A stretch of 64,000 bases of DNA, from NCBI GenBank assembly GCA_033439765.1, contig JAULSN010000001.1, forward strand, positions 3,782,001 through 3,846,000. Reading direction: 5' to 3'. Below, piece after piece: positions 11,172 to 23,250 of this stretch. The notes under the pieces were generated by a model. The model saw only the letters and a list, made by a program, of their open reading frames with translations. It made no database searches and was not told the DNA's origin. The position numbers and the translations under genes are program-made. The stretch's first letter is position 1. Each line of letters starts with the position of its first letter. Source of the stretch: Lasiosphaeria ovina (Eukaryota > Ascomycota > Sordariomycetes > Sordariales > Lasiosphaeriaceae).

Positions 11172-12532
11172 ATGGCAGCTGATCTGGGAACTCATTCTTG
11201 GATCGGGGCCGACGCGTATGAGCCTGGTTCTGAATTCCACCAGCGAGCTACAGCGTTCCTTGCGGCGGTCAAGTGGGATCTCCTCGCCTCAATCTCTTCG
11301 CGCCTCTGGAACGGAATCCCATGCCATGTTCACGCTCGGTTCTCTATCGGCCACTTCAATCCGGTCCGCCGCATTGAGTTCGCCGACGGGGCCAGCTGGG
11401 TGGCGAGACTCAGGCTGCCCCCGCTCGAAGCGCTCTCTGGCGGTAACCGCGAGGCTGGTGCGGCCAACACTTTGATGGTGGAAATCGCCAGCATGAAGTT
11501 CTTAAAGTAAGTTCCAGCAACTGGAGATATATCCCCATGTTGGATTCAATTGACCTTCCTTGTGCTGGGAGCAGGGCCAAAACCCCCATCCCTGTTCCAG
11601 AAGTCCATTCTTATTGCGCCGATCCCGCGAACGATGTGGGAGCGCCGTATATCCTCATGGATTATATCGACGGGACGGTCGCAGCAGAATTGAGGGCGGC
11701 CAAGGAGTGCGAACTGGGCCTCTACGGCGCGCCAGACCAAGACCGCAAGTTCAGGAAGGACATGGCTGCCATACAGGCCACGCTGTCGTTGTTCGCGTTC
11801 GACCGCATCGGAAGCCTCTACCAGGACGATCACACGTCGGAGTTCTTCATCGGCGCCGACATCGAGACCGGCAAGGGGCCCTGGGCGTCGTTCATCGACT
11901 ACTACGCCGACCTCGCGGACCACGCCCTCTGAGTGTGCGCGAGCAGCAGCGCGGCGCCCGACGTCCAGACGAGCCCCTCGTTCGCGGTTCCAGTCCTCTT
12001 CAAGCACCTCATTGCGCGATACGCGGAGGAGGAGAGCACCCGAGGTCCATTCCGCCTCACGAACCGCGACTTTGGAGCCCACAACCTGCTCGTGAACAAC
12101 GATTTCGAGATCGTCGGCGTGATAGACCTGGACGGCGTCATGGCGGCGCCCGTCGAGCTGGTCGCGCAGTATCCGGTCCTGACGGGACTCGACCGCGAGC
12201 CGCCGGGGCACGTCGAAACCAAGCCGGCCGCCATCAGCCGCATCGCGAGGACGTGGCCGAGGCTGGAGGAATACAGAGACTTAGTAGGCGTCGCCGAAGC
12301 CGAAATAATGGGGGCGGGAGAGGAAGCCCGCAAGGAAGAAGCAGCGAACGCGTCGCCGCCGCCGCTGCCGCCGCCGCTCATTGCGAGCCGCCTTTTGTCG
12401 GATGCCTCGAGCATAGTCCAGGGCGTTTTACAGTACCGAAGCCACCAGGAATTCGTCAATGACAAGTGGATGGAAGCATACCTGAGGCTCCTCCGCTCGA
12501 CATGCGTACCGCCATCAGATCCTGAGAGCTAA
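11172..12532 (+). pseudogene. Aminoglycoside-phosphotransferase-like kinase with one in-frame TGA
   Basis: Exons 11172-11506 and 11575-12532 (68-bp intron, GTAAGT/CAG, phase 2). The protein has the fungal APH/choline-kinase-like fold. The N-lobe contains RLRLPPLE and a VPEVHSYC segment, then YILMDYIDG, and the C-lobe has the catalytic loop NRDFGAHNLLV followed by GVIDLDGVMAAP (the metal-binding Asp). Such proteins are thought to phosphorylate small molecules, and the substrate here is unknown. A TGA at 11930-11932 interrupts the frame, and the very same frame then continues about 200 codons through the catalytic loop without another lesion. A C-to-T change in a CGA arginine codon would explain it. 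Alternatives are sequence error or translational readthrough. No acceptable intron removes the stop. If translated only to the TGA, the product lacks its active site. Confidence 0.8.
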
Positions 12533-13597
12533 CTAGCGCGGCGGGAAGGGGCAGGCGTCCGCGACCGGGACTGGACGGCTGGCTGTGTGTAGAACCGACC
12601 GCAGAGTGAGGAGTGAGCATAGCAGGACGAGATAGCTTCTAGGTAATTAAGCTGCCACGGCGACAGCACCAGGAGCAACGAGAGAGTGATATTTCAGCAA
12701 GCCAAGCAGTTTTCTCTTTTAGCGTTCAGAGCAGAATAATGCATTTCCAGCCCTAACACGTTGCCCCCGGACTTTTTCCCCTGAAGGGAATTTTGTCTTT
12801 ACATGTGAACAGTGCAACCTCATTAACAACACCAGCACGACACGGCACGGTACAGAGAGGAGGGAAGAGAAAAATCCCTGTCTTGTATTCTGTCGCTGTC
12901 TGTAGCTCAAATTAACGCAACGAGACGTCACTTCGCCGCCATCTTATTTGTAATGGCTTTCCCAAGCAAGTGCTCGATGCTGCTACGTATTTTCAGTGTG
13001 TACTGCTGTTCTGTCTCTGTAGACGTTTTGCTCCGTCCCGTCCCATTCTTTTCCCTCTCCCCCTTTTCCAACCTCTGCTACCACGCCTCCCTCCTGTAGG
13101 CAGGCAAGCGGGCTTAAGGAAAGCTGTGGGTGTGTGCGTGGCGGATAGAATAGGATAGAATGAGACGGGAGTAAAGCGTGTGTGAGAGAAGTGGGGAAAA
13201 GACCGCCCGCCAGCAATACCTGTTCAGAAATATCGCCATTCGCTTAGCAGACTTTCCATTTTACTCCCTTTCCGAGTTTCCTTCCCTTGCCCTCCATGCC
13301 CGTTTCCCTTTCTATTTCCCCGCTGGAAGTCTGTCCCGATATGTTGCTCGGTTCCGCTTCTCATTGGAAACGGGAGAGAAACGCAGGTAGGTGCGTACGT
13401 ACAATTCATATACAATACAATAAATAATGCGTGAAGCCGCTTTCGCGCTGTGCGCCAACGACCCGAGCCAGGCCCCGGCTTGCCTAGCTCGATATAGCTC
13501 GGCCTCTAATGCCGGGCCAGATGAACCCTCACTCTGGCCCCATTATCGAAGTCTTTTTTTTCTTCATAAGCCATCTCGGCATTACCAGCTTCTCCAG
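12533..13597. other. Intergenic region between convergent genes
   Basis: No supported gene. It is the shared 3' region of the plus-strand phosphotransferase-like gene and minus-strand MED14. It contains pyrimidine-rich stretches only. Confidence 0.5.
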
Positions 13598-13728
13598 CTA
13601 GTCGAGGATGAGAGGCGCGTTGCTATTGGCTCCGGGTAAAGAGCCTCCCCCACCGTTACCGCCAGCCCGTTGATGATGTTGTTGTTGCTGCTGGTGGTGT
13701 TGCGCATTGGCTTGGGCTAGCGACTGGC

Positions 13729-13774
<46 letters not shown>

Positions 13775-16700
13775 GTGCTGCTGCTGCAAAAGCCAGTTGC
13801 CTGCCATGTTTGCCTGGGAAAGAGGAGCTGAAGCCGTTGCCGTTGCCGTTGCGGCCACCGCCTCGTGTCCTCCGTGAACTTGAGTTTGTTGATGAATTGG
13901 AGGCGCCGGCGGCATGGGTGTGCCAACCAGAGATCGGACGGACTCATCAATGAGATCGAGAAGGGCTTCTATGCCCCTTTCCGGGTCTGCGGCAGCGCTC
14001 GTCACCAATCCCTTAAAACCGATGTCGCGAGCGGACCAGACGCGTTGCTGCAACACCTTGTCAAACTCGTCGTTACGGTCTCTGGCGCCAATGCCACCAC
14101 CGCCACCGGAAGAGCGAAAGGCGTGCCACATAGTCTTTCCTTTTCGCTTGGCTGCTTGCAACTCAATGTTCAGTTGGCGGAGGGAGCCAGGAGTTCCTAG
14201 CAAGGTATATCGAATTGTCACCGAGGTCACCGACCTAGGGAAGATCTGACAAGACCCCTCGTTGTTCGAAACAATGGGCTCCCATGCGTTTTCACAACCT
14301 TCTCAAGACCTCGGTACAAAGGCAGGGTGAAGAGGAGACAGAGCGGCAAGCTCTCAAAGTTTGGCGAGTTTGCTAACACGGTCAAAAAGTCTAGCACTCG
14401 GAGGTGCGGATTGCCCCTCTCAAGCGCGACACTCACTTGCTGATCCTTTTCCTTAGCAAGATCAAGCCGCACTCTCCAAGCTCGCGGTGGCAGCGACTGC
14501 TGTTGTTGTGCGGAGGTGCCGCCCATTGGTGGTTGGGGAGATGTTTGAGGAGGGCTGCTGCAATAGGTGAAGACAACCTCGCGGAGAGTGACACTTTCTG
14601 GGACAGCGTTCTTACCAGCCTTGCTGATGGCTTGCACAAAATCAACCAAACGCTCCAGAGCTTGAATCCGGGTCGAGAGCAGGCTGACCACGGGCGTGCC
14701 CATGTCGGCTCGCAACCGCAGAGAGAACTGGCCAATGCGCGGATTGTATACCACGTCGTGGTCGACGTTCCCTTTGAGGAATTGGAATTTTTCCCTGTTG
14801 GTGACAGCAAGTCGAGCTTCTGCAATGATCTTGACTCGTGCATCTCGCCTTGGCATGGAGGGGGCGGCATCCTGGGTGTCCGCCGTATTCTGAATTCCCT
14901 TAAAATTAATCGGAATAAAGTCTCTTGCCCAGGGTGTGGGTGGCTCCCTTGCCGAATCTGTTCTAGAACGGAGCATGTCTGATAGCCGGACGTAGAGAGT
15001 CGGGATCTTGACTTGGGAGAAGAGATTGTAGCTCGTTGACTCCCGAGCCGTGTGGGCCATCTTCTTAGAATGGAGTTCGCGAAGGTCCGTGAGCTGGGAT
15101 ATCATGCCGGTAGCATACACGGCAAGGTTCTGGAAGAAGGTATCCGACAAGCTCAGTTGGCTTGATGACATGGGCATCTTTATGAACGTCTTTAGGCGGC
15201 CCGTCAACAGCCCGGGCTTCTGGCCAGACCTAAAACGCCAGTTAGCATGCATGATTCAGGAGGCGGGTTTGAAGGCAACAACACTCACAGTTCAACCAAC
15301 CACCACTGGTCCCCACCCAAGCTCAAGCTCAACATCAAATACCACTGGGGGCTCCATCCGGCCTTTCTCAGCCACACCGGGTTATACGGTTCTCGCATGG
15401 TCGGAGTTGCAGTGCCCGAGTACACAATGCTCTTTAGGTCATCGCTCGGGATCAGTGGTCTCATGGTAGTCCACCCAAGGCTCTTGGCTCGGCTGTTGAA
15501 ATCCTTCAACGTGTAGTTCCACCTGAGCTGCTCTAGAGCAACTGGGCCATCGTCTGCCGGACTCGGGCTCGAGTTGAGCCTGTGCTGGCCGTCAAGGATG
15601 GTGTAGCATTGAGGAAACAAGGTGAAGGATCCCGTCACAGGGTCGATCCGAAGTGTGGCGTTCTCGTCGTCAAATAGCTGCAACGTCAGACTTGAATTCA
15701 AGGGCTCGTCTTTCGAGATCTGCAAGGCCATGCTCGCTTGCCTCCGTGCAAAGCGTGGCTTGATCGCGAGTTTCTTGTAGATGGCCGTGAGTAAGAATTC
15801 GATGTGTCTCGCAATGACTGTCGTCAATAATGCCTCGACGGATATCGCGCCAAGATCCCAGGGAATATCGAAGTCCTTGACCTCCTTATTGTCGCGAAAC
15901 CACCGTAGCTGCAGCCAACTAGCGGTTTTCGGGTCCTTGGGCCTATTAGAGCCGTTACCGCTGTATACCCCGATGATGATCCAGCTCTTGGAGCCCTGGG
16001 AATGTGGCCGGTTCAGCCAGTATTGTATTGCGAGCGCGCGATTGAGCCTCTCCACTTTTATGGCGTCAATCCACCTGCCCATACTGAGCTCAACTGCCTG
16101 GCGACGGAACTCGCCGATTTTTTGCGTCAAGACAAACTCATGGAGGTATCTGTAGCAACCAGCAAGGCCTTCGTTTCCCAAAACCAGATTGACTTTGTGC
16201 TCGAGGAACTGCTGTACTCGCTCAGAGATCTCAACTGGCGCAGGACCGAAGCCAAACCTAAAGTCGATGAACCAAAATTGCTTTTCGAAATCCTCGTCGC
16301 CAATCGTCAAGTCGACCTCAAACTCGTCCTTGACCGTGAACGTGACCCTCCCGGAACCGACAGTATAGTCCCTGAACTGTAGCGGTAGTCTTTCGTGCTC
16401 GTCAAAGCTCAGCCGCACGCTGAGCAGAGTATTGATGTTGTCCATCCAAGATTCCCTCTCTTCGAGCGATATTGGGGGTGGTGCTATAAAGCCGAGCTGC
16501 AAATCGTTAATACCACAGCACATGTTTTTTGCGACGGCAAATAAATGGGAAAAGGAGACAGCTTACTTCCGGCATCCAGGATGCCTCGCCAGAACTCAAC
16601 ACCTCGAGCGCCGTCTTGAGGTCGGGGCTGGCCACTTTGGCCCATCGAAGATCATTTTTGACTTTGACCAAGTCCCAAAATAGGAAGTCGTACCGCTCAA

Positions 16701-17292
16701 GACTCATCTTTAGATGATTTCTCATGTCAATGAGCCGCCCAACATGTTCGGATCGCTTGCTCCATTCCGTGATAACCAAGAGCTTGGTCCATCTCGTATG
16801 GATATCCATGGCCCAGGTGAGGAGCGTCTGTTTCTTGTCCAAGCTCTCAGGCGAAGCATCTTCGGCCGATGTGGGGCTGTAGTTGGCGTTGCCGTTGGCC
16901 ATGTTTTGGGGAGGAGGCTTTGACGCGAGGAGCCCAACTTGGTCCTGCAAAGATACATGGGTCCACTGCGCGAGTCTCATGAGAACGACGCTCAGAGGCA
17001 TGATTTCGGCCGTAATGTGCTGGATCTCGTCGGGGAGGTCGTTTATCGAGGTCGACACGGGCCCGCCACCCCAGCCTCCGTGGAGGAAGTCGCTGTCCAC
17101 GTCCATAGGTGTGCCAGCACCGCCGTTGGCGAACGACGGGTTGTCGGGTATTGCCGCAAGCCCCTTGCCATTGTCCGGAGATATCTCATGCTTCACGACG
17201 TCGCCATTCACCCCGTTCGTCCAGGTATCTCTATCGTGGTTGGTCCGCATCCCGTTCTGTGAGCCGTTTTCCATTCTGAACGCGCCGCCCAT
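13598..17292 (-). CDS. med14: Mediator complex subunit 14 (with one apparent frame break)
   Basis: Minus-strand exons: 17292-16567, 16496-15289, then 15229 to 13598. Introns are 16566-16497 (70 bp) and 15288-15230 (59 bp, branch GCTAACT). The N-terminal quarter (EIMPLSVVLMRLAQWTH, then helices to residue 240) matches the conserved MED14/Rgr1 N-terminal region. MED14 is the backbone linking the Mediator head, middle and tail in RNA polymerase II transcription. Near 14300 the reading shifts: the frame ending ...LPLYRGLEK stops shortly after, while a frame displaced as by one missing base continues CENAWEPIVSNNEG...VTIRYTLLG to 13598. No usable intron fits there. MED14 is normally essential, so a one-base sequence error is my preferred explanation. 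The C-terminus carries long glutamine tracts. Confidence 0.85.
13728..13790 (-). repeat. CTG/CAG run coding polyglutamine in MED14
   Basis: Fourteen or so consecutive GCT/CTG units on the plus strand, equal to CAG codons on the minus strand. With flanking mixed units they form a glutamine tract of about 20 residues near the MED14 C-terminus. Confidence 0.9.
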
Positions 17293-18933
17293 GCTGCGCT
17301 ATGCGCTCTTAGCCGCGCTCTGAGCCCTTCCTCGCTCTTTCCCGGACTGTCCCCAGTGTCCCCTGCGAAGCGACGGGCGTCTGGGGAAGAATACGTCGCG
17401 GAAAGTAGATGAATGTATGCAAAGGCCGAACCGGACCAATTTCATATGGAGTGCGCGGTGCGAAATGCAAAAGCCCGGTGAACCAGGCCTGATCGGTGGT
17501 GGGTTCCACGTTCGTCACCATCGGCGGTGATCGAGCAGGGAGGAAGCAGATTTTTTGGTCGGTCGACAGTCCCTAGCGTCTGTCTCAAATCAGAGGCAAA
17601 GCGCAAGCGACTCGATCGTCCATAACCCTTCTTGTCGACGCTTCTATTGCGCTTTGCGACGTGCGCTAGGTGGCTTCTCGGTATCGGGGCCGTGGCTGCG
17701 TGCTCTAGCAGCGGACGGCAAATCGATACGGGCAAGCGCCTGTGAGAGGAATGCGCGCGCGCACTCGGTCCCGGTAGGGCTACGCTCGATCCTGTATGCT
17801 CCGTGTATGCGGCCGTATTGTGAGAGTATGTCGCCGTCTTTTCTCGAAAGGCTTTATCGCTTGTGACGTGTTGGCGACCGGGTTGCGAAATTGGCGTGGT
17901 GATGGTTTCGATGCTCAACTTCAAAGAACGAGGCACCTTTGCAGCAGAGTGGCACCCAAAGAGGCGGCTGGGGAAGCGACGCGATTTGCGGCCTGAAATT
18001 AAAGGCCACATCCCAAACCACCCAAGAGAAATGTCCACTCACCCCTCCTCTCGCCAATCTGGCTGCAGCTCTAGGCCGTTATCATTTATTCTGGAATCCC
18101 AGCTTCCGTTCCTTTGTTCAATCATCCACGTTAAGCACGCCCAGCTTCCAATAGCACTTCTCGCCGCTAAGGTGCGTACGTATCTCAGTTTAATTTCAAT
18201 GTGTTCTTCCTTTTCCTTTCGTGTCGGAGCCCTTCAAGGAAGCCTCTTGTGATTCTCGTACATAAATTCTTTCGTTCTGGCAATTCAATTCCATGTCCTC
18301 AACCTCGAAGACCACAATCAGCTAAATGCGATCATGTATACTATACCCTTTGTATTTGTAAACTTGTCCAGTTTGTCACATATAATTGAGAACTTTAACC
18401 TCTCTCATTCTCCCGCGCTGCACATATTGATCGATAAAACAACAGCCCTCGAGCTGCAAAGTCACCCGCAAGTCGCACCAAGTCGATCACAAGCAAACAG
18501 GTGCCAATGACTAATGGAACAAGTTAATGAATTGGTCGCATCCGGACTATCTATTCCACATGTGTGCGCGGGATGCAGTTGGGATGCCACTGCAGCAGAT
18601 GTTCAACTCGATCCTTTCTTGCAAGCCATTGCCAACCGCACGACGAACCACGGAGAACTCCAACGACCCTGTCACAGGGGAAGATACATACGTTGCCGCC
18701 ATCTCTCATCAACCTCGGTTTCAGCCCTGCTACAAGCGCAGCGTGTAGGCCTGTGGTTTCCAGCCCTTAGCGGAGCATCTGGTTCCAATTATCTTGGAAG
18801 CCGCGTGTGCAGATTGACGTTATCATGATCGTGATATGTTCAACTGTGTCAAATATTTTTACTTAACAATTGCTCTCAATCAAGCCACCGAATAGCGACC
18901 ACGAAAACACAACGTCAGGCAGCGTCCAGCTAC
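17293..18933. other. Intergenic region between med14 and the G6PD gene
   Basis: 1.64 kb without a supported gene. The longest open frames (for example minus 17442-18038) have no recognisable features and rely on non-ATG starts. It includes the med14 promoter and the 3' end of the dehydrogenase gene. Confidence 0.55.
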
Positions 18934-20946
18934 TCACAACTTGTTTCCCGGACCCAGAGCCGATGTCGTCGGCCATTGGTATCCTGCAGCATCGCTGAAC
19001 TTGTATCCGTACGACGATGTAAAGTCGTCCAGAACAGCAGGCCCTCGGGAGCCTAGGTGCCAGTTGTCAGTATCATCCTTACTTTTTCTTTTTTCTTCTT
19101 GTTCTTGTTCTCGAAAATGCAGCCAGGGCCTAACTCACCATACGGATACTCCATCGGGATGATTTCCTTGTTGTCATCCAAATAGTGCAAAAGAGGCGTG
19201 AAAATCCGCCAGCTGGCATCGAGTTCGTCGTCTCGGACGAAGTTCGAATGATCGCCCTTCAGGCAGTCGAGAATCAGAGACTCGTAAGCCTCTGGGATTT
19301 TCAGATCCGAGAATCTTCTCCTGTACGTCAGGTCAAGCTCTGTGACAACAGTCTGCATGGTCAGGCCGGGAAGCTTCGAATTCATCTTGATGTAGACGCT
19401 CTCATTCGGCTGAATGCGCATCACGAGCTCGTTCCGGGGGATATCCTTAAAGATCCCCGAAGTAACATCCTTGAACTGCACACGGATCTCCGTCTTTTGC
19501 TCATTCAGCGCCTTGCCTGCCTTCATGATGAACGGGACACCATCCCACCGCTCGTTCTTGATGTAGGCTACGAGCGCGCAGAATGTGGGACAGCGCGAGT
19601 CCTTGGGCACAGTGTCGTCCTCCTTGTACGACGGCTTGCTGCCGTCAAGAGACTTTCCGTACTGGCCGATGATGACATTCTTAGGCTCGATTGCCGGAAT
19701 CGCACGAAGAACTCGCACCTTCTCGTCTCGAATGTCTTCCGACGAGAACGAAATGGGCCGTTCCATGGCAAGGAGCGTGAGGACTTGGAGCAAGTGGTTC
19801 TGCATGACATCGCGAATGATGCCAAACTCATCAAAGTACCCACCGCGACCCTCGGTGCCAAAGGGTTCCTTGAATGTAATCTGGACATTGTCGATATGGC
19901 TCCTGTTCCAGGTGGCGCCCAGGAACGAGTTGCCAAAACGAAGAATGAGAATGTTCTTGACCATCTCTTTACCAAGATAGTGGTCAATCCGGAATAGCTC
20001 ATCCTCCTTCCAGTCAGGCTCGAGCGACTTTTGCAGCTCGCGAGAGCTTGCCAAGTCTTTGCCAAACGGCTTCTCGACCTGAAACGTTGTTAGTTGCAAG
20101 TGCAGCGAGCCTCCGCGCGGCGGCGGCACAACTCACGATGACACGGGCAATGCCCTTCGATGGGTAGCAGCACTTCTTCAGGTGCTGCGACACGATGGTG
20201 AAGACACTAGGAGGCAGCGCCATGTAGAAGAGCCTGTTAGTCTCCTTGCGACCGGCCTCCAGCTCTTCAAGGTGCTTGTTCAGCTGCGTGAAGGACTCGT
20301 CCCGGTCGTACTGGCCCGAAACGTATGTGCAGATCGAGCAAAACTCCTCCAGTTGCTGTTCAATGTCCTTAGTCGGTGTCTTGATGTACGACTTGATCCG
20401 GCGCTTGTATTCGTCGGCGTCCATCTTCGTGCGCGCATAGCCGACAATCTTGATATCCTTGGGCAGGAACTGGTTTCGGTACTGCGGCAGAGTTCAGTCG
20501 CCCCTCCTTTCTACGGCCCTGGGAGGGTAGCAGGGCGCACTCACGAGTCCAAAGAGCGCGGGAAACTAGTAAGGGTCAGCCAATTGCGCATAAAATAAAT
20601 AAAAAGGAAGCATTCACGAGACACGTACTGTCTTCTTCTTTGCGAGGTCGCCCGAGGCGCCCAAGACAACGATGACGGTGTTGTCCTTGAGCTCGATGGC
20701 ACTGGCGACCGATTCCTGTTAGCACATTACCAATATTGTTTTCGGGTTGCCATTTGGCCTTGCTGCTGCCAGGCGCATCGCGTAGGAGCTCCTGGAAACC
20801 CAAAGGTTGGGAGTTGTTCTCTCGCGCCGAAGGCGATCGGAGAAATAGCTATCCCAACTTGTCCAAGCTCCACTGGCAGTTATGATGCTGAATGGCGGGG
20901 TGATGGCGGGCACTTACCCTGCGGAAGAATGCATGTCAGAGGCCAT
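18934..20946 (-). CDS. zwf1: Glucose-6-phosphate 1-dehydrogenase
   Basis: Minus-strand exons supported by frame and homology: 20715-20629, 20565-20545, 20481-20137, 20078-19139 and 19052-18934, together 503 codons. Introns are 58 to 86 bp. GASGDLAKKKT is the NADP-binding loop, the next exon is only seven codons (FPALFGL), and RIDHYLGKE holds the active-site signature. The C-terminus ends in GPGNKL. The enzyme makes NADPH in the oxidative pentose phosphate pathway in the cytosol. The first coding exon is not settled. An ATG at 20946 followed by about ten codons and a GTAAGT donor is attractive, but its phase (2) does not match the phase-0 acceptor at 20716. A further small exon, or another start, must be assumed. 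Everything after residue about 10 is secure. Confidence 0.92.
20545..20565 (-). other. Seven-codon microexon of the G6PD gene
   Basis: Exactly 21 nt, flanked by a TAG acceptor and a GTGAGT donor, encoding FPALFGL between the NADP-binding loop and the next conserved segment YRNQFLP. Both flanking introns are 63 bp and phase 0, so skipping would delete seven residues without a frame change. Confidence 0.85.
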
Positions 20947-22447
20947 CTTGTCGGACTCGTCTAGCCTCGTTTCCAAATCAAAAATGGGCGGGGCTAGATA
21001 ATGGAGAGGACGTCAATACAAGAGGGTCCGAGGTGATTTCTGGTTGCCCGAGAAAGTAGTGAGGAAGCCTGGCGGATGGAGTTCGATCAGGTTTTGGGGA
21101 TAATGGTATTTTCTACGGCCTAGGAGGATACTGAGTGATGCGCAGACCAGAGCTAAAGAACAGGGGATATGAACGAGGGGGAGCTTACTCAGGGTCCCGC
21201 CTTGCGTTATAGACGCCCCGAAGAGAAGCTTGGACCCATTATATTCAAGCAGGTCTGCAACATCTCTCCGAGGTCTCCGGATGGCCACCCCGTTCTCTCC
21301 CTTGCTCAATACTTGATTGCACGATTGGCATGCGAAAAGGGACTATAGAAGGGTCGGTCAGCCCTTTTAAAGACACCACTTGTTTATATAACATAGTTGC
21401 CTTTGGAGGCTGGCAAGATGCAAAACCAGCACCGAAACCGAAGTATTCTCGAGTTTGACAGTCGGACTTATGAATGTATTCTACGGGAATGTTGCAAGTT
21501 ATTACACAACCCAAAATGTCCGTACCTGAGCGACCTAGGAAAGGTACCTTGATTAGCCTAAGGTACAGTACATGTAACGTACGGTATTTGATGGGTGTAT
21601 GTACGTATACAGACCTTTCAGTTCCACCGCAAACTGACAGCGGAGTGGCAAAGAGAGAACAGTTTCGTTGACACCCAAGTTCCATGCTTCCCGGATTACA
21701 ACGCCGGCCGCGGCGATTGTAGCAAGCGACCTCAGTACCTATCCGGTTTGCCAAGTCACCCCATTTCAGAGTCTTTCTTCTGCGTTGCAGGATCTGTTGC
21801 ATCCGTGTCTGGGAAGAAAGGCTGCTACTCTACGCTCAGTGAGGGAGGGGCATGCGGGGTTGATTCTGTTGAGGACGGCGGGGCTATCCTCTTCTCCGTC
21901 CATATCGACGGAGTACATACATAAGGTGTTACCTTGGTGCTGGCTTCTGGACGGAGCAGCAGATTCCCATCGAAGCCACTTTCGTTCGCGGAGCGGTTGA
22001 CCTATTCGCCCTTCTCAACCTGCGCAGAAATACCGCAGCCATGAATTTGGTCTCGTCTAGGCCAGGGGCTTTGATCTCTAGTCATCCTACCTAGATTTCG
22101 CTAACACCGACATAGGCAGAACTCCCTGACAGCGGAAGTCCCGAGACAGTGTGCTTGCGCCAGCTAGTATGCCGGGAGAATGGCCAACCCCACGGTAAAG
22201 CCATGTTTGATAATTACCCCGATGGATATGTTTGCTGGCTGTCCCGCTGCGTGGTTACTTCTATACACCGAAACGCCCAGCCTGCTCAACTTCAAAAGTC
22301 AGGAATCGAAAATAATAACAAATATAGCAATCAAAACTAATCGCTAGCTTTAGTACTAGCCGTGGCCAAAGAAGCCTCCAAACTCCGTATTGCAAAATGC
22401 CTCGTAGGCCCGTTATCCCTCTCGTGTGTTATGTTTTGTATTCAAGG
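20947..22447. other. Region upstream of the G6PD gene
   Basis: 1.5 kb without a supported gene. It should contain the zwf1 promoter and leader. Several TACGTA/GTACNGTAC-type short palindromic words occur around 21540-21610. Confidence 0.5.
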
Positions 22448-23250
22448 TTAAGGTATGGCACCTACCTCCACTACCTTTGCTAACCACCGCAGTGCAAAGC
22501 AAAGGGACCGGAGGCCCCGCAACCTGTGCTTCGCCAGAGCCTTCTCCGTCCAAGTCCGGGATCCGGTAGGAGGCCAAGACTTTCCGGTTATTCTGAAAGC
22601 AATAGTCAAGGCGCCTATGTCTTGTGCATGGATCTCGCCGCTGTCGGGTCCCGCAGCATCTCCGAGACCTGGTCTAGTTCCCCAACTTGCTGAACTGGAA
22701 GCTCTTCTTTCCATCTGTGTGCCTTTCCAATTATACCAAAACACAAGAAAGTTTGCGAAGACGAGTAAGGAAGCTGCAATTAGGTGATTTTCAATCGCCG
22801 TATCGGGAACACAAAAGGCCTTAGTAAGCAGCTCAAATGCGTGAATCATTGGCACACCAGGTCCTTGAAGCGATCACAGCCCATGGTTAGTCAATTGATA
22901 AGGGCTTTAGAATCGTACAGGATACTATTTAACGTGAACATTGTGCTTGACAAACCTAGATACCACGCGGCCTGTGCTACTCCGGACTTGCTTAAGATTG
23001 CCCAAGAAGTTTTGAGTACGCGTTCGTCGTCTTCAGCTCGGGGTTTCAGAAAAGCGCACACAGTGACCCGTAAGGTAAAAGAGTCAGAGAGATGCTGGAG
23101 GTCATCGAGGTATCTCACATTTTGGGGGAACAAGAGAACAAGCAAATACCAAAGCCACCGGGGCTCCCTTTCATGAATCACCAAGCAGACTTGGACCAAG
23201 GCCTGGGTTGAGGTGAATTGAATCAGAGGGGGGTATCCGTATGTTGGCAT
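22448..23250 (-). CDS. Tentative uncharacterised membrane protein, two exons
   Basis: Minus-strand exons 23250-22926 and 22863-22448 would give 246 aa. The proposed 62-bp intron has a weak GTATCC donor, a GACTAAC branch site about 30 bases before the acceptor, and a CAAG acceptor. The joined frame is continuous. The protein has a hydrophobic segment WLWYLLVLLFP near residue 35 and a clear candidate membrane helix LIAASLLVFANFLVFWY in the second exon. I do not recognise the family. The last 80 residues are low in hydrophobic pattern and may be mis-modelled. Support is the open ATG-initiated frame, the membrane-like segments and the matching splice phases. It could still be a chance pair of ORFs. 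Confidence 0.35.

Noticed and set aside
11930..11932. Reading the TGA in the phosphotransferase-like gene as selenocysteine
   Set aside because: Filamentous ascomycetes are generally regarded as lacking selenocysteine machinery, and no conserved Cys/Sec site is expected at this position.
17442..18038. A 198-codon minus-strand frame upstream of med14
   Set aside because: No recognisable domain, no exon chain, and basic low-complexity composition.
19185..19997. A 270-codon plus-strand frame opposite G6PD
   Set aside because: Antisense shadow of a conserved enzyme and no own features.
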